A DNA stretch of 31,059 nucleotides from a virus, in IMG/VR virus record IMGVR_UViG_3300027833_000160, positions 1 to 31,059 of that record; one strand, 5' to 3'. Below the pieces are notes generated by a model that saw only the letters and a program-made list of their open reading frames with translations, was not told the origin of the DNA and made no database searches. Positions 24,911 to 31,059 of this stretch are shown here, in pieces. The position numbers and the translations under genes are program-made. Every line of letters starts with the position of its first letter. The first letter of the stretch is position 1.

Positions 24911-24939
24911 ATTATACTCCCGTCTGTCACATCAATCAA
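24911..24939 (-). promoter_or_regulatory. Sigma70-type promoter before scaffold/capsid genes
   Basis: On the minus strand TTGATT (24939-24934) and a perfect TATAAT (24916-24911) are separated by 17 bp, the ideal spacing. The start site would fall around 24904, about 10 bases before the scaffold ATG at 24892, with the ribosome site AAGGAAGGG in between. It lies in the 61-bp portal-scaffold gap, one of the few gaps in the late operon. Confidence 0.65.
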
Positions 24940-24953
24940 CATGCGGGATATGG

Positions 24954-27014
24954 TTACATCATACCAATCGGGGCTGGACCTCCGCCCGAAGGTAATTGGC
25001 GCGGCGCGTTATCTGCGCCCCCTCCTGGTGCGCCCTGCAACGCAGGATCACCAGTACCAGGCTGTTGCTGCTGGTTCATCGCAACAATGCTTGGAATTTG
25101 GTCTGCAAACGCGGAATCTAAGTCTAGCTTATCATCCAAACGCTTGAGCAATTCTTTCGCCAGCCATTGCGGATCAATGCCTGGTATTTGAAGTAGGAAC
25201 GGCATAATCCGCTCGATGTTCGCCAGTTCCGCCGCGCGGTTTGGCTTGCCAGTAGACCCCGCCTCGATTTCCAGAAACACTTCTTCCATGATCTGATCGC
25301 GGGTCATTTCGGGCCATACCGCACCAGGCCCAGCTATCTTTTTGACTTCTTCAACCGACATTTCCGCAAACAACACCTGACCGGCTGCGCGGGTAATCTC
25401 GGACATAAAGCCGTCCAGTTCATCGACGTTTGCGCCAAGGCTCGACATACGCGCCGATTCCGCAATGCTAGTCTCGGTTGCTGTGGCTTTTGACAAACCG
25501 CCAAACTGACTTTCCTGTGCGCCCACAACCAACTGAATATCGTCAAATATACTCCGCACTTCATACAAGTTAGGATCAATCCCGATCTGGCCGATGGGCT
25601 GGATAACGTCGTTGACCTTTTGACCAGCTGCTAAGGCTTGCAACTCGATCACGGCATTGGCTGGATGTGTCGCCAGCTTTTCCTTATCGACATCTTCCAA
25701 AACACCCGCTGGCGCAGCATATTTAGGCCGGTTAGCGCGTCGATGCTCACGCAATCCCTGTCTTGCCCGATTGTATTCGTGCTGCATCGGTAGAAGCAGA
25801 GATATGTCGGACGGTGGGTACAAATGATCCTGATGCTCGACTTCGTTAAACACCAGAGCAAACACCGGCCAGAATGTTTCGACCTTTACATCAGGCGACA
25901 TTGGCTCACGCAGGAAGTCGTTGTGTCCATTGGCAATGCAGTATTGAACGCCCGTCTTTCGGTCATACACCTCCCATACTTGCACCAAACCCTCGGATGA
26001 TCGCTCGTCGTTTACTTCCCCGTAACTAACGCGGTTCTGGTATGGATCGCTCGGACCAGTTAAACGCCCCTTCATATCGTGTGAAAGGTAATTATTCTTA
26101 ACGTCAACGCTATAAATTTCCATCACTTCGTCAGGCGTTAAATACAGTTCGTGCGCGACCCACGCAGCACCAACAAAACCCCGCAGCTGGCGGCACATTG
26201 GATCAATGATAATCGAGTTGGCTTCGGGGAAATCAAACACCAGACCTTCGCGCACGGTCATCATATCCTCGGACATTAACGCCTTCATCGACAGCATCAG
26301 TTCTTCGATCTGCGGATCATCTTCCTCAATGTCACCATCAGCCGCTTGCATCGAAACACGCCGCACAAAATCCAGCTGCGCTTGCACGTCTGATATTTTG
26401 GCCGCAACCTCTGGCGACCTGTCCAAATCACGCTGAAATCCGACCTTCACATAGCCAACGCCGGTAGTCACAACACGGCGAACCAGCGCCTTCATTTGCG
26501 TCTTAAAGTTTGGTTGCTGCTCTTTCATGTAATAGTCAAAAAGATGCTCAAGGGTCTTTGCCACGTTATCCAGCATCTTGTTGTGGTTTTTTGCCTGTTC
26601 GTAATCTTGAATAATCATCATTGCCTGTGGCGGTGGCGGCATCCCCAACTGTGCTGCTTGTTGCGCCGCAGAAAATGCCGCCGCCAGTGTTTCCGTGTCA
26701 CCATCCCAAATCTGATGCTCCATGCGTGGGCGACGGTGCGCGACGGCTCTGGGGTTTTTGGCATAAAGCGATGCGGTCCTTTGCTGAACATGGCGTTGAA
26801 GTATGTTTGCCACATACTGTTCCTCAGTCCAAGCCTCGTCATCAAAACCTTTTAGGCAAGCGTTCATGTCCCGCCTCATCGTCTTAAACGACTTGTCGTG
26901 GAAGCCTTTGGCTTGCTTGATCTTAGCTGTCCAGCTGCTGACTAAGGCTTTGCGGCGGGTTGTTGCCTCCGCTTTTTCCTTATTGTCAGTATCATCTATC
27001 AACATTTCGTCCAT
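24954..27014 (-). CDS. Portal protein
   Basis: This 686-residue portal would form the dodecameric ring at the packaging vertex. It has ANILQRHVQQRTASLYAKNP near the N-terminus, a long helical insert, GVGYVKVGFQRD, VFDFPEANSIIIDPMCRQL, WVAHELYLTPDEVM and QVWEVYDRKTGVQYC. This order is seen in podovirus portals. The C-terminal 40 residues are Gln/Gly/Pro-rich. The gene is joined to the large terminase (TAG at 27017-27015, ATG 27014, with GGAGG before it). Confidence 0.88.
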   Translation of the reverse strand: MDEMLIDDTDNKEKAEATTRRKALVSSWTAKIKQAKGFHDKSFKTMRRDMNACLKGFDDEAWTEEQYVANILQRHVQQRTASLYAKNPRAVAHRRPRMEHQIWDGDTETLAAAFSAAQQAAQLGMPPPPQAMMIIQDYEQAKNHNKMLDNVAKTLEHLFDYYMKEQQPNFKTQMKALVRRVVTTGVGYVKVGFQRDLDRSPEVAAKISDVQAQLDFVRRVSMQAADGDIEEDDPQIEELMLSMKALMSEDMMTVREGLVFDFPEANSIIIDPMCRQLRGFVGAAWVAHELYLTPDEVMEIYSVDVKNNYLSHDMKGRLTGPSDPYQNRVSYGEVNDERSSEGLVQVWEVYDRKTGVQYCIANGHNDFLREPMSPDVKVETFWPVFALVFNEVEHQDHLYPPSDISLLLPMQHEYNRARQGLREHRRANRPKYAAPAGVLEDVDKEKLATHPANAVIELQALAAGQKVNDVIQPIGQIGIDPNLYEVRSIFDDIQLVVGAQESQFGGLSKATATETSIAESARMSSLGANVDELDGFMSEITRAAGQVLFAEMSVEEVKKIAGPGAVWPEMTRDQIMEEVFLEIEAGSTGKPNRAAELANIERIMPFLLQIPGIDPQWLAKELLKRLDDKLDLDSAFADQIPSIVAMNQQQQPGTGDPALQGAPGGGADNAPRQLPSGGGPAPIGMM

Positions 27015-28586
27015 CTAAAATCCTCCGGTCGCACTGACCAACCTTTGCTGTTTACGCCGTTGATTTGAGTCCCACTTAACCCACGCCAGCGTCCCGACCT
27101 CTGGATATTTGGTATCTTTCACAACTGCACCACCAGGCGCAGCTAGTCGAGATAGCCCCAATCCTATCCATGCTATAGTATCAACAAAATCGTCGTGGCG
27201 CGACTGCGGGAACTTTAACAACTCGTCAACCGCCTTTTGCGTCCAAACACTGTGCTTTGGTAGGAACACTTTCTTCATCGCCATGCGCCCCAAAATCGAC
27301 TGCGCCCGTTGAACTTTATTGTGAACAGGTGTCACTTCCTCAATTCTGCAATACGTCTTTTCTTCGGCCATCCGCTTTTTCAAAAATGGCCCAATTGCTT
27401 TACTGATATGCCCCTTCTCGGCCCACCAGATTAACGGCTTGTGCTTTCGCATTAACGCCAGCATTGCATCAACAACCTTATCCGTTGGCTGCTTCTCCCA
27501 CCACGTATCAATGATGTAAATATCGTCGTTACTATCAACGCCCACAATCATTAAACAGGTTGCGTCATTGCGCGTTTTATCGACACCAACCGCATGATCT
27601 GACGCAGCATAGATCCGCAAATCCTTGGGCAAATTCTTCCGGTCATAAAACACCAGATTTTCGCGCTGGAATAAATCGCCATCTTCGGGCGACGGCCTGC
27701 CCTGATACAGCGCCGAAAAGCCAGCACGGTCTAACCGTCGCTGCGCCACCATAAATTCCATATCAAACCGTTCAGGCCACAATAACTCGCCTGGTTGCCG
27801 CCCCAGCGGGTCATCTTCCTCGGCCAGCGCGGGAAGGTTAATAATCTTCCATTTGGCCGCTTCCTCGGCTGTGTAATGCGGATTGGTGGGGTCTGTAAGC
27901 CGCCCAACCAGATCATCCTCATGCCAGCGCGTTTGCACAATCACGATAGATGCTGATGCAGTCATAAGCCGTGTCATTAAAACCTGCGTAAACCAAGTCC
28001 AAAGCTGCTCTCGTAGCGTCGGAGAACCCGCCTCAAGGCTGTCCTTAATCGGGTCATCAAGTATAACGAAATCACCACCACGGCCTGTAATCGACCCCCC
28101 ACGGCCCACAAATACAGACATGCCGCCAGCCCCCATCTGGATGCGCGACTTGGACGCACCACCCTTGCGGAATGTGTGGTTTGGGAAAACGTGCTTGTAT
28201 TGCGGGATGGACATTATGTTGCGAACGTCCGCGCCAAAGTCCTTTGCAAAATCTTCGTTGTAAGTAGCAAAAATGATATTTCGATACGGGTCTTTGCCCT
28301 GTATCCACGGCACAAACCGACGGCTAATCAATTCCGACTTGCCGTGTCTTGGAGGCATACAAACAATCAGACGCGGAATGTGGCCCTTCTCGACCTTTTC
28401 CAGCACCTTTGCCAGCGCCCTATGATGCTTGGCGTCCTTAAACATCGACTGCTCAATGTCATCAGGATCGTCAGGATCAGGCATCGTGTATTTTACAAAA
28501 TCCAAGAAACTGCTGCGGCACTCAATGGCTTTCTTCTGCCGCTTTGCCGCTGCAATCTTCTTGTCTAAGTCCTCGGCTTTACTCAT
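27015..28586 (-). CDS. terL: Terminase large subunit
   Basis: This 523-residue packaging motor has an ATPase domain with Walker A PPRHGKS (K83), Walker B FVILDDP (D177, D178) and the coupling segment IVQTRWHEDDLVGRL. The RNase H-like nuclease domain shows YAASDHAVGVDKTRNDATC and the late HDDFVDTIAWI with the acidic residues. The domain set and length match large terminases that cut and pump DNA. ATG 28586 is preferred; a TTG at 28595 is also possible. The start overlaps the endolysin stop by 8 bp. No small terminase is recognised, though the unknown gene at 29063 is a possible candidate. Confidence 0.93.
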   Translation of the reverse strand: MSKAEDLDKKIAAAKRQKKAIECRSSFLDFVKYTMPDPDDPDDIEQSMFKDAKHHRALAKVLEKVEKGHIPRLIVCMPPRHGKSELISRRFVPWIQGKDPYRNIIFATYNEDFAKDFGADVRNIMSIPQYKHVFPNHTFRKGGASKSRIQMGAGGMSVFVGRGGSITGRGGDFVILDDPIKDSLEAGSPTLREQLWTWFTQVLMTRLMTASASIVIVQTRWHEDDLVGRLTDPTNPHYTAEEAAKWKIINLPALAEEDDPLGRQPGELLWPERFDMEFMVAQRRLDRAGFSALYQGRPSPEDGDLFQRENLVFYDRKNLPKDLRIYAASDHAVGVDKTRNDATCLMIVGVDSNDDIYIIDTWWEKQPTDKVVDAMLALMRKHKPLIWWAEKGHISKAIGPFLKKRMAEEKTYCRIEEVTPVHNKVQRAQSILGRMAMKKVFLPKHSVWTQKAVDELLKFPQSRHDDFVDTIAWIGLGLSRLAAPGGAVVKDTKYPEVGTLAWVKWDSNQRRKQQRLVSATGGF

Positions 28587-29061
28587 CGTAGTCAAAACAT
28601 TCTATGTGAACGCTGTCTAAAAACGGTCTACGCCCCTGCGACCGGCGCAGATCAATGTATTCCATTTGCGCGTTTTCACACGTTCCCTCATATTTTAGCA
28701 TATCGTCGATGTGCCACGCACCGCCCCAGCGCAAGCCAATGCCGCCGATCTCTCTCGCGCTTGAAAGAAAGGCATCAATGCAGTCATCATACAAATTATG
28801 CTCCCAACTACATCTGGCCCCAATGTAGACCGCAATGTCGATTGCATTGCCGTCCTGATGCTTGCTGCGTTTAGTCACGCCGTCACACTGGCTGGCCTTG
28901 CGATTAAACAATAGGCGCTGCTCGGCCTCAGATCGCAGACCAGACGTTACGCCAAAATCATAAACGCTGCGCTTGATAGCCCTTTTCGCTGTGGCAACCA
29001 GCCGTGAATCAACGCCTTCCATGCGCCCCAATGATCGCTTGCTAAGTCTAAACTCGCTCAT
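28579..29061 (-). CDS. M15-family peptidase endolysin (L-alanyl-D-glutamate/D-Ala endopeptidase type)
   Basis: This 160-residue peptidase would cut cell-wall peptide stems. Motifs are the N-terminal SKRSLGRMEGVDSRLVATAKRAI, the VTSGLRSEAEQ loop, the zinc motif KHQDGNAIDI (H68, D75) and GAWHID (H117). Its length is that of a single-domain endolysin with no binding domain. AGGAAT precedes ATG 29061. It lies close to holin-like and EF-hand membrane proteins, completing a lysis cassette, and overlaps the large terminase. Confidence 0.87.
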   Translation of the reverse strand: MSEFRLSKRSLGRMEGVDSRLVATAKRAIKRSVYDFGVTSGLRSEAEQRLLFNRKASQCDGVTKRSKHQDGNAIDIAVYIGARCSWEHNLYDDCIDAFLSSAREIGGIGLRWGGAWHIDDMLKYEGTCENAQMEYIDLRRSQGRRPFLDSVHIECFDYDE

Positions 29062-29062
29062 A

Positions 29063-29584
29063 TCACATTCCTGTTCTGTTGGTTAATAGCTGGCGTAATG
29101 CGTCAAATTGCAATCGTATCTCTGGGCGTTCTTTTCGATAAGACGGATTCTGTGATTGGAGCATATGGTCTAAATTATAATTTATAGATTCTTCCCAAAA
29201 CTCAGGTCTGCGTTCATGCAGTTCCTTAAACGTCATACCTTTTGGTGTATCATGGGAGTATTTCCGGCCTTCATTAGAGGTGAATACTGTCTTGCCTGTA
29301 TCACCCAGCAACGCCTCAATAAGAGAGGTAGTCATTAAACCGCTACCCGCCTCATTTATTGCCGCCTTTATTGAAGGTCGAAGCGTCGGAAACAATTGAT
29401 TCCCTGCATTTTTTAAATCGTGATACTGCGCCGCCAGATCGTCCACGGCTAGACCGCGACCACCGCCATTCGTTAAAGCGCCTAGCAACATTCGAAACCC
29501 TTCATCAGTGGGTGGCCCTTTTTCGCTTTGAGGAAACTGGCTCGATGCGTCTATTACAAACGGTTGCTGGGATATGTCTGTCAT
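29063..29584 (-). CDS. Unknown protein between holin and endolysin
   Basis: I do not recognise this 173-residue protein. It has an acidic/polar N-terminus, a small-residue stretch (GALTNGGGRGLAVDDLAAQ), two helices (SIKAAINEAGSGLMTTSLIEALLG) and a charged C-terminus rich in Glu/Arg (KERPEIRLQFDALRQLL). No membrane segment is evident. It overlaps the holin stop as ATGA and ends just before the endolysin. It could be a small terminase or packaging partner by position near terL, but no helix-turn-helix is seen, so this is speculative. Confidence 0.65.
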   Translation of the reverse strand: MTDISQQPFVIDASSQFPQSEKGPPTDEGFRMLLGALTNGGGRGLAVDDLAAQYHDLKNAGNQLFPTLRPSIKAAINEAGSGLMTTSLIEALLGDTGKTVFTSNEGRKYSHDTPKGMTFKELHERRPEFWEESINYNLDHMLQSQNPSYRKERPEIRLQFDALRQLLTNRTGM

Positions 29585-29970
29585 TTTCTTGCTCCAAAGA
29601 ATTTCGTGGCTTGTTTCGTTGCAAAACTACATGAAATTATTATGCCCAACGCCGCTTTGTACCAGTCGGGACACGCCTCAAGTGCTAAGAAACCTTGTTC
29701 GGTTACAGTGCGGCCCCATTCGCCGCAGAATGCCAAAACTAAAGGGATGCTGAACAAAATCGTCAGAATTTCGTCCTTAATTGAGTTCTGCGACCCTTGG
29801 GCCATCAGTTTTTCCCACTCGGCTTGCGATGTGGCCGACGAAACAAGAACTGCGCTTTCCGCCTCGGCTCGGACCCGCGCAACAGACGCCTTAGAACGCT
29901 GTACTTCCGTCTTTTGATCCATCCAGCTGCCGACTAAATTCGTTAATGGGCCTATCAATGCAGCAATCAT
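29581..29970 (-). CDS. Holin-like membrane protein
   Basis: This 129-residue protein has a hydrophobic/amphipathic N-terminal segment (IAALIGPLTNLVGSWM), a charged helix, and two clear membrane segments at about 66-85 (ILTILFSIPLVLAFCGEW) and 104-126 (WYKAALGIIISCSFATK). This resembles three-segment holins of the GTA/phage type found near M15 endolysins in phages of marine bacteria. It would form lesions that let the endolysin reach the wall. Function is inferred from topology and position. AGGAAATG precedes the ATG. Confidence 0.65.
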   Translation of the reverse strand: MIAALIGPLTNLVGSWMDQKTEVQRSKASVARVRAEAESAVLVSSATSQAEWEKLMAQGSQNSIKDEILTILFSIPLVLAFCGEWGRTVTEQGFLALEACPDWYKAALGIIISCSFATKQATKFFGARK

Positions 29971-29971
29971 A

Positions 29972-30283
29972 TCATTTCCTACTCATGTAAGACGAAAACC
30001 CCATGTACGCGCACACGACGGAACAAAGGCTGATGTAAAATAAATCGCTGATCTTAGTGATCTGCTCGATTCGACTGTCCGGTACAAACGGCATGAACAA
30101 TAACACCGTGTAGACGCCCAACCCAATCAGGCTAGCCCTAGCCAACCGCAGCTGCGCCATGTGCTTACGCGCCCCGTCCTCGTTTTTCTGTATCCGCTCC
30201 GCACGTTCAATGTCCGCGTCAGTAATCTTACCGTCGCCGTCCAGATCATAGTGTGCCGCGTTATCTTCCAGCAGCTTGTTCAT
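29972..30283 (-). CDS. EF-hand membrane protein of the lysis cassette
   Basis: This 103-residue protein carries one canonical EF-hand loop at residues 13-24 (DLDGDGKITDAD; ligands D13, D15, D17, T21, D24) with a following helix. Two membrane segments lie at about 50-67 (IGLGVYTVLLFMPFV) and 80-99 (LFYISLCSVVCAYMGFSS). The EF-hand would be on the same side as the N-terminus. Calcium binding is predicted from the motif. It overlaps the neighbour's stop as ATGA, follows GGAGGG and sits directly before the holin-like gene, so a modulator of holin or a second holin is plausible but unproven. Confidence 0.75.
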   Translation of the reverse strand: MNKLLEDNAAHYDLDGDGKITDADIERAERIQKNEDGARKHMAQLRLARASLIGLGVYTVLLFMPFVPDSRIEQITKISDLFYISLCSVVCAYMGFSSYMSRK

Positions 30284-30546
30284 TTGAACCCTCCGTTTAT
30301 CCCGTCCATGATTTCACCAATTGTCGGGCGTGACTTGTTCTTTGGCTGGTACGGGCAGCGCCACATTTTAGGGCATTCAGACCACGATACAGACACAAAA
30401 TGTTGCGCGTAGGTCGAATTTTTACCTCGATAAATACATATTCGCTGTCCGGTCACGTCAGTCACACGTTTCCACAAATGGCAGTCAACAAAGTCGGGCT
30501 TGATCAATGTCCCAGCCAACACAACAGCGCTAATAAAGTTCACCAT
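30280..30546 (-). CDS. Small cysteine-containing protein with hydrophobic N-terminus
   Basis: This 88-residue protein has a short hydrophobic start (MVNFISAVVLAGTLIKPDFVDC) that could be a signal or membrane anchor. Four cysteines follow (DCHLW, RICIY, SECPK, RCPYQ), suggesting disulphides outside the cytoplasm. No lipobox is clear, so an Rz1-like lipoprotein is not supported. Both ends overlap neighbours by 4-7 bp. It is probably a periplasmic or membrane accessory in the lysis block; function is unknown. Confidence 0.6.
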   Translation of the reverse strand: MVNFISAVVLAGTLIKPDFVDCHLWKRVTDVTGQRICIYRGKNSTYAQHFVSVSWSECPKMWRCPYQPKNKSRPTIGEIMDGINGGFK

Positions 30547-31025
30547 GCACCCGCTCCAACACCAACGAAGTAACCACCGCCGCCAATCGCGCCGAAGATT
30601 AAAACAGACAACACAGTAATGGCTAGGTTGTTAATGATTGCACGTTTAGCTTCCATCTGCTTGTACACCGTTTCCTCTCGCTCTTTCTTAATCTGGCGTC
30701 TTAATTCAACCACCTGTTTGTGCGTACCTGGCCCAAAACGGTAGTCCAATAAAAACGCCAATTCTCGCTCTTTCTCCCGAAATTCCTTTTGACGAATTAC
30801 GCTGTCCAGCGCGATTTTTTCCGCCGTCTCTGACCCTTGGCTTGCCTTTTCAAACAGCGTCTGCGACTTGGCTTGCTCACCGGCCTTCTGTATGTCGCTG
30901 ACGCACCCGTACCATTCGCTTAACTGTCCTGTAACCTCGCTCAACTCACGGCCAGCGTTCACCAGCTTAACCGTCATTTTATATGCGGCTACGGCCCCAG
31001 AATATGCCAGAGCCACATCTATCAT
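30540..31025 (-). CDS. Coiled-coil protein with C-terminal membrane segment
   Basis: This 161-residue protein has an Ala-rich N-terminus (IDVALAYSGAVAAYKMTVKLVNAG), long charged helices at about 65-125 (KEFREKERELAFLLDYRFGPG, QVVELRRQIKKEREETVY) and a C-terminal hydrophobic segment at about 130-157 (LAITVLSVLIFGAIGGGGYFVG). Similar proteins appear next to lysis genes in marine short-tailed phages, without a proven role. A spanin-like or virion-associated role is possible. The ATG follows AGGTCGA. Confidence 0.65.
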   Translation of the reverse strand: MIDVALAYSGAVAAYKMTVKLVNAGRELSEVTGQLSEWYGCVSDIQKAGEQAKSQTLFEKASQGSETAEKIALDSVIRQKEFREKERELAFLLDYRFGPGTHKQVVELRRQIKKEREETVYKQMEAKRAIINNLAITVLSVLIFGAIGGGGYFVGVGAGAW

Positions 31026-31030
31026 TCGAC

Positions 31031-31059
31031 CTAGCCCATCTTACTGAGCATCGTCAGCA
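31031..31059 (-). CDS. C-terminal end of an upstream late gene (cut by window edge)
   Basis: On the minus strand, nine codons ending MLSKMG and a TAG stop (31033-31031) lie five bases before the next start. The tight spacing matches the packed late operon and suggests the end of a real gene that continues beyond the right edge. Too little is present for a product call. Confidence 0.4.

Overview
This window is most of a temperate, podovirus-like (T7-type morphogenesis) phage genome or prophage. The evidence is a terminase/portal/scaffold/capsid block followed by tail-tube A/B-like genes, internal virion proteins and a giant ejection-type protein, together with a CI-like repressor and a tyrosine integrase. 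The host is not named by the sequence. Moderate GC content, the style of the conserved small proteins and the lysis cassette suggest a marine or aquatic proteobacterium; this is an inference. No tRNA, rRNA, CRISPR array or insertion sequence is visible. No tail fibre, family A DNA polymerase or T7-type RNA polymerase lies inside the window; they may lie beyond either edge.

Layout. (1) Positions 1-4881, minus strand: early/replication operon, transcribed leftward from the Cro-like gene. Its order is Cro-like HTH, two small unknown proteins, RuvC-type resolvase, RecB/Cas4-like exonuclease, an SSB-like protein with an unusual N-terminal extension, a structured terminator, and a primase-polymerase/RepA helicase that runs off the left edge. 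(2) Positions 4882-5037: divergent control region with two matching 11-bp operator-like palindromes. (3) Positions 5038-6673, plus strand: lysogeny operon of XRE repressor, MerR-type excisionase-like HTH and tyrosine integrase. (4) Positions 6674-6844: repeat-rich region with a plausible attP. (5) Positions 6845 to the right edge, minus strand: late operon read right to left. It contains a small coiled-coil membrane protein, small secreted-like protein, EF-hand membrane protein, holin-like protein, unknown, M15 endolysin, large terminase, portal, scaffold, major capsid, unknown, tail-tube A and B, GNAT-like protein, three internal virion proteins, the 2883-residue polyvalent protein and a small terminal protein.

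How it works together. The repressor and Cro-like protein would compete at the palindromes to choose lysogeny or leftward early transcription. Integrase and the excisionase-like protein would act at the adjacent repeats. Prim-Pol/helicase, SSB, exonuclease and RuvC handle DNA replication, recombination and branch resolution. The late genes build a short-tailed particle and lyse the cell. A near-consensus sigma70 promoter before the scaffold gene and a terminator just after the capsid gene would boost scaffold/capsid dosage.

The most notable items are two proteins. One is a giant virion-module protein that combines a ddrB/ParB-like domain with an LPD1-like HEWGH metallopeptidase. The other is an internal virion protein carrying twenty gap-free 11-residue repeats, a periodicity known from membrane-binding amphipathic helices.
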